NCBI RefSeq assembly: GCF_016892605.1
Contig: NZ_JAFEMV010000001.1
Location: 969,897-1,033,896 of the forward strand
Length of the DNA: 64,000 bases
Reading direction: 5' to 3'
DNA from: Desemzia sp. RIT 804
GTDB lineage: Bacteria; Bacillota; Bacilli; Lactobacillales; Carnobacteriaceae
Part shown: piece by piece, positions 52,523 through 61,272 of the stretch
Position numbering within the stretch: the first letter of the stretch is position 1
How the letters are laid out: every line of letters begins with the position of its first letter
Position numbers and translations under genes: made by a program
Notes under the pieces: model-generated
What the model was told of the DNA's origin: nothing
Database searches by the model: none
The model's input: only the letters and a program-made list of their open reading frames with translations

Positions 52523-53860
52523 ATGGTAAAAAGAAAAAAATCTTGGCTTTCTTTGACCATCACTGCAGGGACTGCGCTTTTGTTAGCAGCGTGTGGAGGT
52601 GAAAATGAAGAAGGTACTGGTTCAGAAGGCACCGGAGATGATGGAGATAAAGTTTCTATTGAATTTTGGTCTTTCTGGGGGTCTGGTCTAAGAAGAGATG
52701 CGATTGAAGAAATTATTGAAGATTTTAATACATCACAAGACGAAATTGAGGTTGAATACGTTTATCAACCTTGGGGAGACATATGGACCAAATCATTAGC
52801 CTCTATTGCAGCTGGAGATCCACCAGATGTCATCGTTCAAGACATCAACTCCGTTCAGCAACGTGCTGAAGCACAACAATCAACGAATCTTCAAGAATAC
52901 ATCAGCCAAGAAGATGATATGGAATCTCTCTTCTACCCTCATTTATGGGAAACAGTTTTCTATGAAGAAAATGCTTATGCTTTGCCATTTAATACAGACA
53001 CTCAAGTTCTGTTTTACAACAAAGATGCATTTGAAGAAGTCGGTTTAGATCCTGAAACACCGCCTGCTACATGGGAGGAATTAGAAGAATACGCTCGTGC
53101 TTTAGATGTTCAAAATGGCGATTCATGGGAACGTATTGGTTTTTACCCTCTTTGGAACCTAGGTTCAGATGTATGGGCATTAAATGCTGATAACGGAGTG
53201 AGCTGGTTTGATGAAGAAGGCAACGTGACCATCAATACACCAGAAAAAGTAGACGCACTTGAGTGGATTCTTGAATGGCAAGACTACTATGGTGCTAATA
53301 CTATCAACTCCTATGAAGCAGAATTTGGATCAGGGGTTGCGGACCCATTCATTTCTGGATTAGTCAGTATTCGAGCTCAAAATATCAACTACTACACAAA
53401 CTTGCTTGAAAACGCGCCTGAAGACTTTAACTTTGGTGTAGCTCCTTTGCCTGAATATGAAGAAGGCAGCGGAAATTGGTCATGGGGCGGTGGTTTCGTT
53501 CTAGAAGTCCCATATGGAGCAGAAAATCCTGAAGCCTCTTATGAATTTATGAAATACCTTACTTCAACAGAAGTACAAGAAAAATTTGGGTTGAACAGTT
53601 TTGATATCATGGCAAACCAAGAAGCCAACACTAATCTGATATCTCATCCTGATCTAGATGAAGAAGGACAAATGATTTATGAGATGGCAGACCGTAATTT
53701 AGAAAGTACAGTAATCACTCCTGTACCGTTAACTGCACCAGATTTCAGTTCATTAGTTAATGGAGAGATCGATAATATGATGCTTGGAAATCAATCACCT
53801 GAAGAAGCTTTAGAAGCAGCTCAAGCTTCAGTTGAAAATCTCGTAGAACAAAACGAATAA
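52523..53860 (+). CDS. Sugar ABC transporter substrate-binding lipoprotein
   Basis: A 445-residue solute-binding protein of the carbohydrate family (cluster B / SBP_bac_1). Signal peptide with lipobox LLAAC (about residue 20-24), then an acidic Gly-rich linker. Core segments IEFWSFWGSGLRRDAIEEII and YEFMKYLTSTEVQEKFG are typical. It should deliver an oligosaccharide to the two permeases encoded downstream. GGTGG precedes the ATG. A GTG at 52514 is not needed. Substrate unknown. Confidence 0.92.
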   Translation: MVKRKKSWLSLTITAGTALLLAACGGENEEGTGSEGTGDDGDKVSIEFWSFWGSGLRRDAIEEIIEDFNTSQDEIEVEYVYQPWGDIWTKSLASIAAGDPPDVIVQDINSVQQRAEAQQSTNLQEYISQEDDMESLFYPHLWETVFYEENAYALPFNTDTQVLFYNKDAFEEVGLDPETPPATWEELEEYARALDVQNGDSWERIGFYPLWNLGSDVWALNADNGVSWFDEEGNVTINTPEKVDALEWILEWQDYYGANTINSYEAEFGSGVADPFISGLVSIRAQNINYYTNLLENAPEDFNFGVAPLPEYEEGSGNWSWGGGFVLEVPYGAENPEASYEFMKYLTSTEVQEKFGLNSFDIMANQEANTNLISHPDLDEEGQMIYEMADRNLESTVITPVPLTAPDFSSLVNGEIDNMMLGNQSPEEALEAAQASVENLVEQNE

Positions 53861-53951
53861 CTTTTTATTTTACGAGTATATGAATCAGCGGATAAGGTGA
53901 CAGAGGCTATCTTTGTCACCTTGTTTGTACTAAATGAAAGAGGTGAAAAAA

Positions 53952-54887
53952 TTGGCTGTTGCAACGATAAAACAGAAGAAAAAAATGTCTAAAAAACAAA
54001 AAAAAGATGCTCTTTGGGGTCTCTTCTTTGTCTCTCCTTTTATCATTGGTTTTGTTATTTTTATGCTGGGGCCAATGCTATTTTCTTTCTATGGGAGCTT
54101 CACAAATTACAATTTAACATCCAAAATGGACTTTATCGGCTTTAATAATTTTAGACGCATGTTTAACCAAGACGAGCTTTTTTGGAAATCCCTTTACAAT
54201 ACTGGATATTACGTATTGTTCAATGTGCCTTTAACTGCCATCGGGAGTGTCTTGCTGGCTGTCTTATTGAATCAACAAGTACGTGGAATGTCTGTTTTCA
54301 GAACGATCTTTTATTTGCCAGCTATTTTGTCTGGAGTAGCCGTTTATGTTTTATGGATGCAAATGCTCTCTCCTACATCAGGTTTGGTAAATACTATATT
54401 AGCTTGGATCGGTGTTCAAGGACCTGCATGGCTATTTGATCCCCAATGGACTAAACCAGCTTTGATTTTGATGAAACTATGGAGTGTTGGAGGAGCAATG
54501 CTATTGTATCTGGCCACATTGCAAAATGTTCCTACTCAACTCTATGAATCAGCAGAAATTGATGGAGCTAGTGCTTTCAAACGATTCCGTCACATTACTT
54601 TGCCATTGATTACTCCAATTATTTTTTATGATGTAGTTACATCAACCATTGGAGCGTTTCAAATTTTCCAAGAAGCTTATGTTATGACGGAAAGCGGGAC
54701 AAATGGACCAGCAAATTCCCTTCTCTTCTACAATTTACATATGTGGAATAAAGCTTTTGTAGCTTTTGATATGGGATACGCAATGGCTATGTCTATGGTA
54801 TTATTTGTCATCGTATTGAGTTTAACATTTGTGAATTTAAAACTAGCTCCTCGTTGGGTACATTATGGAGGAGGTCGAAGTGAATGA
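53952..54887 (+). CDS. Sugar ABC transporter permease 1 (MalF-like)
   Basis: An inner-membrane permease of 311 residues with six helices and the EAA loop EIDGASAFKRFRHITLPL (about 205-222) that docks the ATPase. The likely start is TTG at 53952, because AGAGGTG lies 5-6 bases before it. An ATG at 53934 has no ribosome binding site. It overlaps the next gene by 4 bp (ATGA). Confidence 0.92.
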   Translation: MAVATIKQKKKMSKKQKKDALWGLFFVSPFIIGFVIFMLGPMLFSFYGSFTNYNLTSKMDFIGFNNFRRMFNQDELFWKSLYNTGYYVLFNVPLTAIGSVLLAVLLNQQVRGMSVFRTIFYLPAILSGVAVYVLWMQMLSPTSGLVNTILAWIGVQGPAWLFDPQWTKPALILMKLWSVGGAMLLYLATLQNVPTQLYESAEIDGASAFKRFRHITLPLITPIIFYDVVTSTIGAFQIFQEAYVMTESGTNGPANSLLFYNLHMWNKAFVAFDMGYAMAMSMVLFVIVLSLTFVNLKLAPRWVHYGGGRSE

Positions 54888-55789
54888 TTGAAAATGTTAC
54901 CAGTGAAGCAGAAGAACCCGCTAAAGTTATTCCGAACAAACAGCATTTCAAAAGTCGGAAAAGACAACAAAAGATCAATCGAGCCATTTCTTATCTCTTA
55001 TTGATCGGAGTAAGTATCGTTCTTTTGGCACCTCTTTTTTGGATGGTTTTTACTTCATTAAAACCAATGGAAGAAATCGTCAGATTTCCGCCCAGCTTTT
55101 TCCCTGAAACACTTCAATGGTCTAACTACGCTGAAACTATTGAAGCATTTCCATTTTTTAAATATGCAGGCAACACCTTATTGATCACTTTCTTTGTGGT
55201 GTTGGGTAATGTCGTATCCAACTCGTTTATTGCTTATGGATTTGCTAAAATATCCTTTCCTGGGAAAAATCTTTTGTTCTCTCTTGTCTTAGCTACTATG
55301 ATGATTCCAGGGTTTGTTACAATGATTCCGCAATACATCTTATTTACACGGGTCGGTTGGGTAGGAACATACTTACCTCTTATCGTTCCCTCGTTTTTCG
55401 GAAGTGCCTTTAACATCTTTTTGATGCGACAATTTTATTTATCCATCAATGATGAACTAATCGAGGCTGCACAAATAGATGGCGCAAACCACTTGTTTAT
55501 CTGGAGTCGCTTAATGGTTCCTTTAACTAAACCGGCGTTGATAACCATCGGAATCACATCCTTTAATGGGGCATGGAATGACTTTCTTGGACCTTTACTG
55601 TATATCCATGATGAAGAGATGTACACCTTACAAATTGGTTTACAGTCGTTCCAAAACCAATCCACTACGCAATGGAATTATTTGATGGCAGGAGCAACTT
55701 TAGTCATGATTCCGACTGTCTTGTTATTCTTCTTTGCTCAGAAATATTTCATCCAAGGTATGGACTTGACTGGCGGAACAAAAGGATAA
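54884..55789 (+). CDS. Sugar ABC transporter permease 2 (MalG-like)
   Basis: A 301-residue inner-membrane permease with six helices and the EAA loop EAAQIDGANHLFIWSRL (about 195-211). An N-terminal polar tail of about 35 residues precedes the first helix. Paired with the upstream permease. No ATPase gene is nearby, so a shared MsmK/MsiK-type ATPase encoded elsewhere is expected. Confidence 0.93.
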   Translation: MIENVTSEAEEPAKVIPNKQHFKSRKRQQKINRAISYLLLIGVSIVLLAPLFWMVFTSLKPMEEIVRFPPSFFPETLQWSNYAETIEAFPFFKYAGNTLLITFFVVLGNVVSNSFIAYGFAKISFPGKNLLFSLVLATMMIPGFVTMIPQYILFTRVGWVGTYLPLIVPSFFGSAFNIFLMRQFYLSINDELIEAAQIDGANHLFIWSRLMVPLTKPALITIGITSFNGAWNDFLGPLLYIHDEEMYTLQIGLQSFQNQSTTQWNYLMAGATLVMIPTVLLFFFAQKYFIQGMDLTGGTKG

Positions 55790-55833
55790 TTACTTGGCTT
55801 TACTATAAATAGAACTGAATAGAAAGGGCAACT

Positions 55834-56475
55834 ATGATGAAAAAATTTGATTTTACCAATGGGATAGTAGAAGGTACCGAATGGGTCTCACGACTAGCTG
55901 TATTAAATCTAGTTTGGCTATTGTTTTCTTTGCCCATAATTACTGCAATTCCAGCCACAAATACATTGTTTTATATTCTAGATTTGTGGTCACAAGGGGA
56001 AACGGCCCTTCCTATTTTCAGTACTTTTCGGGACCACTTTAAAATACATTTTTGGGAAGGATACAAAATTGGTTTGTTGATATTTGGCATTCTAGTAATT
56101 CTACTTCTTGATAGCTGGTATTTAACTGATTTGGTATCTCCAGCAGCTTGGGTCCAAATCTATCAGTACGTTATTTACGTCATTGCAGTTTTATTTGGCC
56201 TAACTACTTTGTTCTATTTCCCTTTGACAAAAAAATTAACTACTTCTCTGCCAAAACGTTTTCTAACAGGATTTGTTTTAATGGCAGGCCATCCACTAAT
56301 CAGTCTAGGATTACTCTTAGCCAGCGGTCTTCTGATTTTTATCTTCTTGAGATGGTCTGCCCTAATGTTTTTCTTTTCAGCTAGCGGAATTGGCTGGATA
56401 GCCACTATCGCTGCAAAAAAAGCTTTACGTAAAACGATACAGAAAAACCAACAAACCCGTACAGATTTACCCTAA
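55834..56475 (+). CDS. YesL/DUF624 family membrane protein
   Basis: A 213-residue protein with four or five membrane helices, beginning KKFDFTNGIVEGTEWVSRLA and LNLVWLLFSLPIITAIPATN, the DUF624 pattern of Bacillus YesL. Such genes regularly lie with sugar ABC importers of the same type, which suggests a role in the same uptake system. It lies 44 bp behind the second permease. Two adjacent ATGs are possible starts. Confidence 0.88.
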   Translation: MMKKFDFTNGIVEGTEWVSRLAVLNLVWLLFSLPIITAIPATNTLFYILDLWSQGETALPIFSTFRDHFKIHFWEGYKIGLLIFGILVILLLDSWYLTDLVSPAAWVQIYQYVIYVIAVLFGLTTLFYFPLTKKLTTSLPKRFLTGFVLMAGHPLISLGLLLASGLLIFIFLRWSALMFFFSASGIGWIATIAAKKALRKTIQKNQQTRTDLP

Positions 56476-56488
56476 ACTATCTCTTAAC

Positions 56489-56538
56489 CAAAAAGAATGC
56501 ACGGACAATTGATGATCATGTCCATGCATTCTTTTTTA
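56489..56538. terminator. Bidirectional terminator between sugar importer and decarboxylase cluster
   Basis: AAAAAGAATGCA and GGACA pair with TGTCC and TGCATTCTTTTTT across an ATTGATGATCA loop, between two convergent operons. Confidence 0.88.
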
Positions 56539-56540
56539 TT

Positions 56541-56696
56541 CTATTCCGAAATGTCTTTGCCTTCTTTTTGGGGGAATGATTTGATCAAAAAAATACTGGT
56601 CAGATACAACAAAAACAATACTGTAAAAATCCCTAGCATTCCCACTCCCATTAGTTCTAATCCTTTTTCTAAGGCTGTGTAATCGACATCAAACAT
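56541..56696 (-). CDS. Second small gamma-like subunit of sodium-pump decarboxylase
   Basis: A 51-residue protein read from ATG at 56696 to TAG at 56541. It has a short acidic start, one membrane helix (about 14-40, LELMGVGMLGIFTVLFLLYL) and a short polar tail KSFPQKEGKDISE. This is the layout of OadG-type gamma subunits but shorter, with only the anchor part. AAAGGATG precedes the ATG, and it lies 26 bp behind oadB2. It probably pairs with that second beta subunit. Confidence 0.7.
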   Translation of the reverse strand: MFDVDYTALEKGLELMGVGMLGIFTVLFLLYLTSIFLIKSFPQKEGKDISE

Positions 56697-56722
56697 TTTA
56701 CCGCATCCTTTCAGAAAAACTA

Positions 56723-57874
56723 TTACATAAAGTAATTCAATACCAGTCCTCCAGCTACTACTGAGGCAATTTGGCCAGAAACGTTCGCTCCAATCGCATA
56801 CATCAAAACAAAATTCTGATTGTCTTCTTCATGAGCCATCCTTTGAATCACTCGGGCGGACATTGGAAATGCTGAAATACCCGCAGCACCGATCATTGGG
56901 TTGATTTTTTCTTTTCTGAACAGATTCAATAATTTTGCAAATAATACACCGCCAATTGTATCCATGACAAATGCTACCAAGCCAAAAGCAATGATTAAAA
57001 GAGTCTCTACATTCAAAAATTGATCTGCAGTCATTTTTACCGAAATGGTCAAACCTAATAATATGCTGACCAAATTGACCAGTTCATTTTGCGCCGACTG
57101 ACTTAATCGATTTAACACCCCACACTCTCGCATCAAGTTACCAAACATTAAAAAGCCTACTAAAGGCAGTGAAGCTGGAGCCACGAAACCGGCTACCAAG
57201 ACAACAATAATCGGAAATAAGATCTTAGTTGTTTTAGAAATGGACTCTGCTTGATAATGCATTTTTATTTTACGTTCTTTTTCAGTAGTAACAGCCTTTA
57301 TTGCGATCGGCTGGATAATGGGAACTAAAGCCATATAAGAATAAGCTGCTACTGTGATAGGACCTAATAAATGAGGTGCTAACTGATTAGCTACAAAGAT
57401 GGAAGTTGGACCATCAGCTGCCCCAATAATACCGATAGAAGCTGCCTCTTGTAAATTGAACCTAAATATAATCGCTACTAAAATAGTAAAAAATATACCA
57501 AATTGAGCTGCTGCTCCAAATAAAAACATAAATGGATTTTTCAACAACGGTCCAAAATCAATCATAGCTCCAATCCCAATAAAAATCAGTAAAGGAAACA
57601 ACTCATTGGAAATCCCAAAATCAAATAACACATCTAAGATTCCTTCTTGAGTCTGACCATTTATTTCTTGACTGATCAATCCAGAACCTGGAATATTGAC
57701 TAGTACAGCACCAAGTCCCATTGGTATAAGAAGTGTAGGTTCATATTGTTTTTTGATACCTAAATAAATCAGCAACGCTCCAATAAGCATCATAACGATT
57801 TGTCCAGAAGTAACAGTTAATAAGCCGCCAACAAAAGATTCCAAAGAGATTCCTCCTGCCTTAAACACCATCAT
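56723..57874 (-). CDS. Second sodium-pump decarboxylase beta subunit (OadB/MmdB/GcdB family)
   Basis: A 383-residue polytopic membrane protein. The Na+-site motif IGIIGAADGPTSIF (about 150-163) and the C-terminal GAAGISAFPMSARV are conserved. Its sequence differs clearly from the neighbouring OadB (GIIGAADGP against GIIGGADGP; VANQLAPHLL against LTTQLADHLL). Some features recall methylmalonyl-CoA or glutaconyl-CoA decarboxylase beta subunits. It starts 3 bp behind the oadB stop and shares the operon, but no second carboxyltransferase is encoded here. Confidence 0.9.
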   Translation of the reverse strand: MMVFKAGGISLESFVGGLLTVTSGQIVMMLIGALLIYLGIKKQYEPTLLIPMGLGAVLVNIPGSGLISQEINGQTQEGILDVLFDFGISNELFPLLIFIGIGAMIDFGPLLKNPFMFLFGAAAQFGIFFTILVAIIFRFNLQEAASIGIIGAADGPTSIFVANQLAPHLLGPITVAAYSYMALVPIIQPIAIKAVTTEKERKIKMHYQAESISKTTKILFPIIVVLVAGFVAPASLPLVGFLMFGNLMRECGVLNRLSQSAQNELVNLVSILLGLTISVKMTADQFLNVETLLIIAFGLVAFVMDTIGGVLFAKLLNLFRKEKINPMIGAAGISAFPMSARVIQRMAHEEDNQNFVLMYAIGANVSGQIASVVAGGLVLNYFM

Positions 57875-57877
57875 CCA

Positions 57878-59008
57878 TTAACCAAAGAAAGATAACAGTA
57901 CACCTGCAGCGACCGCTGAGCCGATCACACCTGCTACATTTGGTCCCATGGCATGCATCAATAAATAATTAGAAGGGTTAGCTTTTACACCTTCCTTTTG
58001 AACCACACGTGCAGCCATAGGTACTGCTGAAACCCCTGCTGCTCCGATCATAGGGTTGATTTTTCCACCTGTTAATTTGCACATCAGTTTTCCCATTAAT
58101 ACACCGCCAGCTGTCCCACACGCGAAAGCTATCAAACCAAGCAACACTACTTGTAAAGTTTCAATAGTCAGTAAAATATCACCATTCGCTTTAGCTCCAA
58201 CAGTCACACCTAGTAGAATCGTAACAATATACATAAAAGAATTTTGCAATGTTTCGGTAATTTTGGGAACAACATGACTCTCTTTTACTAAATTTCCTAA
58301 CATCAGCATCCCGATCAATGGCGAAGATGAAGGAACGACCAAAATGACAAATATCGTGGTAACGATGGGAAATAATATTTTCTCTGTTTTCGTCACAGGT
58401 CGCAATTGCTCCATTTTTATTTCTCTTTCTGCTTTAGTCGTTAACGCTCGAATAATCGGCGGTTGAATAATGGGCACTAAAGCCATGTAAGAATAAGCAG
58501 CTAAAGCTATAATAGGCAGCAAATGATCAGCTAATTGAGTAGTTAAATAAATAGCTGTCGGTCCATCTGCTCCCCCAATAATACCAATAGATGAAGCTTC
58601 TTGAGGTGTCATCCCCAAAGCTAATGCTCCAAAAAAAGCAATGAAGATCCCGACCTGTGCAGCCCCGCCTAACAATAAGGTCTTGGGATTTGCGATCAAA
58701 GGACCAAAATCGATCGTGGAACCTAAACATAAGAAAATGAGTGGTGGATAAATACCTAGTTCTGTTCCTTGATAAAGATAATACAATAATCCTCCTGCTG
58801 AACCATTCTGAGGAGCAACCATAAGGTTAGCTAAGGGTAAATTCACTAATAACATTCCAAAAGCGATTGGCAATAGCAAATAAGGTTCATATCCTTTTTT
58901 AATGGCTAAATATAGAAAAATACATGCCAAAAAGATCATAATGATATGTTTGTAACTCAGATTTGCTAGACCAGAAGTAATGATGAGTTCGTTTAGCGCA
59001 TCAAACAT
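57878..59008 (-). CDS. oadB: Sodium-pump decarboxylase beta subunit OadB
   Basis: A 376-residue membrane protein with about nine or more helices that decarboxylates the carboxybiotin intermediate and exports Na+. IGIIGGADGPTAIY carries the key Asp, and GAAGVSAVPMAARVVQ forms the second Na+-binding segment. GGAGGAAG precedes the ATG. Encoded in the same operon as the biotin carrier, gamma subunit and carboxyltransferase. Confidence 0.94.
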   Translation of the reverse strand: MFDALNELIITSGLANLSYKHIIMIFLACIFLYLAIKKGYEPYLLLPIAFGMLLVNLPLANLMVAPQNGSAGGLLYYLYQGTELGIYPPLIFLCLGSTIDFGPLIANPKTLLLGGAAQVGIFIAFFGALALGMTPQEASSIGIIGGADGPTAIYLTTQLADHLLPIIALAAYSYMALVPIIQPPIIRALTTKAEREIKMEQLRPVTKTEKILFPIVTTIFVILVVPSSSPLIGMLMLGNLVKESHVVPKITETLQNSFMYIVTILLGVTVGAKANGDILLTIETLQVVLLGLIAFACGTAGGVLMGKLMCKLTGGKINPMIGAAGVSAVPMAARVVQKEGVKANPSNYLLMHAMGPNVAGVIGSAVAAGVLLSFFG

Positions 59009-59025
59009 CCTTCTTCCTCCTCACA

Positions 59026-59388
59026 TCAAGAAATAACTAGCAATAAATCTCCCGATTCAACCGGTTGATTGGCACCTACTTGGATATTTGATACAATTCC
59101 ATCAGTAGGTGCTACAATTTCGTTTTCCATTTTCATAGCTTCTAAGATACACAATACCTCTCCTGCTACCACAGTTTGACCTTCTGTTGCTTGAACACGT
59201 AAAATAGTTCCCGGCATAGGTGCCGTAATTTTTTCATCGCTAGACTGAGTAGCGTTTTGAGGCTGACTTGGAGTTTGTTGCACTGGAGCAACAGTCTGAT
59301 TCTGTCGAGGCAAGGGAGCTTCAGCATCGACTTCTTTCACAGATACTTGATATACTTTTCCATTAACAGTAATTTCATAATTTTTCAT
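59026..59388 (-). CDS. Biotin carboxyl carrier subunit of the decarboxylase
   Basis: A 120-residue protein with a short N-terminal domain ([20 protein letters not shown]), a Pro/Gln-rich linker (about 30-50) and a biotinyl domain containing EAMKMENE (about 85-92), the lysine of which carries biotin. OadA here lacks its own biotin domain, so this is the moving carrier. GGAGG precedes ATG at 59388 and the frame touches oadG. The operon order is oadA-oadG-carrier-oadB. Confidence 0.93.
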   Translation of the reverse strand: MKNYEITVNGKVYQVSVKEVDAEAPLPRQNQTVAPVQQTPSQPQNATQSSDEKITAPMPGTILRVQATEGQTVVAGEVLCILEAMKMENEIVAPTDGIVSNIQVGANQPVESGDLLLVIS

Positions 59389-59403
59389 ATCCGCATCCTC
59401 CAA

Positions 59404-59718
59404 TTAACGAATTCTTTTTATTGATGTGACTTGATAGTATTTATCTTGTTGATCTTCATTTGCTAGGATCAATGCCATTAAAGCTGCTACTGTCTTAGTC
59501 TCTTCATCTTCTTCTAGCAGTTTTTTTGATGGAAAAAAACCATTGCTTTGTTGCGGTGTTTCCATCTTTTTACTGTCAGTAAATTGCTGACCTTTTTGTC
59601 TTTCTATAATAATTCGAAACAAACTAATCACGAATTGCAGACCAATCAACACTAGAAAAACAACTAACATACTGATTACGGTGACCACAACTCCATCCAT
59701 TATCGTAAAATTTTCCAT
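59404..59718 (-). CDS. oadG: OadG family gamma subunit
   Basis: A 104-residue protein with one N-terminal membrane helix (about 12-35, VTVISMLVVFLVLIGLQFVI) and a polar C-terminal domain with acidic EEDEETKTVAALMALILAN. It should tie the carboxyltransferase to the membrane beta subunit. GAGGGG precedes the ATG. It lies 15 bp behind oadA and next to the carrier gene. It is larger than the second gamma-like gene at 56541. Confidence 0.88.
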   Translation of the reverse strand: MENFTIMDGVVVTVISMLVVFLVLIGLQFVISLFRIIIERQKGQQFTDSKKMETPQQSNGFFPSKKLLEEDEETKTVAALMALILANEDQQDKYYQVTSIKRIR

Positions 59719-59733
59719 AAGACCCCTCTTTTC

Positions 59734-61155
59734 CTACATCCTCGCTGAGATTCGAATAACTGTATCTTCAGTTTCATGCTTATTTATTGATTGAGAAGTG
59801 TTTACAGATGTTTGATATTTCTTTTCTAAAAAGGCTTTACCTACTTGTGGAAAAAGTGCATACGTTAAAACATCTTCGTCTGATTTTGCCAGCTCCCCTA
59901 ACTCATTTTTTAATCTATCGAATTCAGGATCAATATGATTTGCTGGCCGATCTGTAATTACTGGATCATCATGTATAATTGATTTTCTAAATTCTTCTTC
60001 TACAGGTACAGGCGTTTGCCCATAAGCTCCTCGCAAATATTCTTTGATCTCATTCGGTACTATCTTGTATCTTTCGTCAGCTAAGACATTAAATACTGCT
60101 TGTGTCCCGACCATTTGGCTCATAGGAGTAACTAGAGGCGGAAAACCTAAATCAGCGCGCACACGTGGGACTTCCTTTAGAACCTCATCATATCTATCAG
60201 TAGCATTGGCTTGCTTCAGTTGTGATAGTAAATTAGATAACATCCCCCCTGGAACTTGGTAAATCAAAGCTTTGGGATCTGAGCCCATCATTTTGGGATT
60301 TAACAGTTCATTCGCTAAATATTTATCCCGAATGGGTTTGAAATAATCTGCAATGTCTTCTAACAAGGCGACATCTAGTTTGGTGTGATTTTCTCCTTCA
60401 TTTAAACAAATAGCTAACGTTTCCGTTGGCGGTTGACTAGTCCCTTCTGCAAATGGAGAAATAGCTGTATCGATCATGTCTACACCAGCTTCTACAGCCA
60501 TCAAATAAGTCATTTGAGAAGTACCGCTGGTAGCATGTGTGTGCAAACTAAGCGGAACAGTAATGACTTCTTTTAAGGCTCTGACTAGATCTTTTGCCAC
60601 ATAAGGCGTAAGAATCCCAGCCATGTCTTTAATGCAAATAGAATCTGCACCCATCTTTTGCATTTGTTTAGCTAAGTCAATAAAATAAGGGATCGTGTGC
60701 ACATCACTGATGGTATAACAAATAGTCAGTTGGGCATGTCCTCCGAATTTCTTCACAGCTTTTAAAGAAGCTTCTAAATTACGCACATCATTTAACGCAT
60801 CAAAAATACGAAAAACATCTATTCCGTTTTCAATAGACTTTTCTACAAATTTATCTACTACATCATCAGCGTAATGACGATAACCTAACAAATTTTGCCC
60901 ACGCAGCAACATTTGTAATTTTGTATTAGGAGCACGTTTTCGGATTTCTCTTAGTCTATCCCATGGATCTTCATTTAAAAAACGAATGGAAGCATCAAAA
61001 GTAGCTCCTCCCCAGCATTCTAAAGAAAAGTAGCCTACTTTATCCATTTTTTCAATAATCGGCAACATATCTTCCGTGGACATTCGAGTGGCCATCAAAC
61101 TTTGGTGAGCATCTCTGAGAACTGTTTCTGTAATTTCAATCGTTCTGCCTGACAT
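59734..61155 (-). CDS. oadA: Oxaloacetate decarboxylase alpha subunit (carboxyltransferase)
   Basis: A 473-residue TIM-barrel carboxyltransferase that moves CO2 from oxaloacetate to biotin. Metal and active-site motifs: RDAHQSL (near 15), KDMAG (near 178) and HTHATSG (near 207). The PYC-OADA C-terminal domain is present but the biotinyl domain is missing and encoded separately. It could also use other substrates of this family, but the subunit set with OadB and OadG supports oxaloacetate decarboxylase. GGAGG precedes the ATG. A hairpin and about 117 bp separate it from pckA. Confidence 0.93.
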   Translation of the reverse strand: MSGRTIEITETVLRDAHQSLMATRMSTEDMLPIIEKMDKVGYFSLECWGGATFDASIRFLNEDPWDRLREIRKRAPNTKLQMLLRGQNLLGYRHYADDVVDKFVEKSIENGIDVFRIFDALNDVRNLEASLKAVKKFGGHAQLTICYTISDVHTIPYFIDLAKQMQKMGADSICIKDMAGILTPYVAKDLVRALKEVITVPLSLHTHATSGTSQMTYLMAVEAGVDMIDTAISPFAEGTSQPPTETLAICLNEGENHTKLDVALLEDIADYFKPIRDKYLANELLNPKMMGSDPKALIYQVPGGMLSNLLSQLKQANATDRYDEVLKEVPRVRADLGFPPLVTPMSQMVGTQAVFNVLADERYKIVPNEIKEYLRGAYGQTPVPVEEEFRKSIIHDDPVITDRPANHIDPEFDRLKNELGELAKSDEDVLTYALFPQVGKAFLEKKYQTSVNTSQSINKHETEDTVIRISARM

Positions 61156-61188
61156 GTATGTTCCTCCTCACTCAAAAAAATTAAATTG

Positions 61189-61219
61189 AAAAGCAATTCT
61201 TGTTGTAAGAATTGCTTTT
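61189..61219 (-). terminator. Hairpin between pckA and oadA
   Basis: A perfect 13-bp stem AAAAGCAATTCTT/AAGAATTGCTTTT with a 5-base loop. The following T-run on the minus strand is interrupted (CAATTTAATTTTTTT). It may attenuate or process the transcript. Confidence 0.55.
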
Positions 61220-61228
61220 CTTACACAA

Positions 61229-61263
61229 AATAAGAATGAACTAAAAAGACTCATTCTTATTTT
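61229..61263 (-). terminator. Terminator-like hairpin directly behind pckA
   Basis: AATAAGAATGA pairs with TCATTCTTATT across an 11-13 base loop, with TTTT after it on the minus strand, 10 bp behind the stop. Confidence 0.6.
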
Positions 61264-61272
61264 AGCGATTAT

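Noticed and set aside
59734..61155. Pyruvate carboxylase or its B subunit
   Set aside because: No biotin carboxylase domain is encoded nearby, while the beta and gamma membrane subunits and a free biotin carrier are, which fits a decarboxylase pump.
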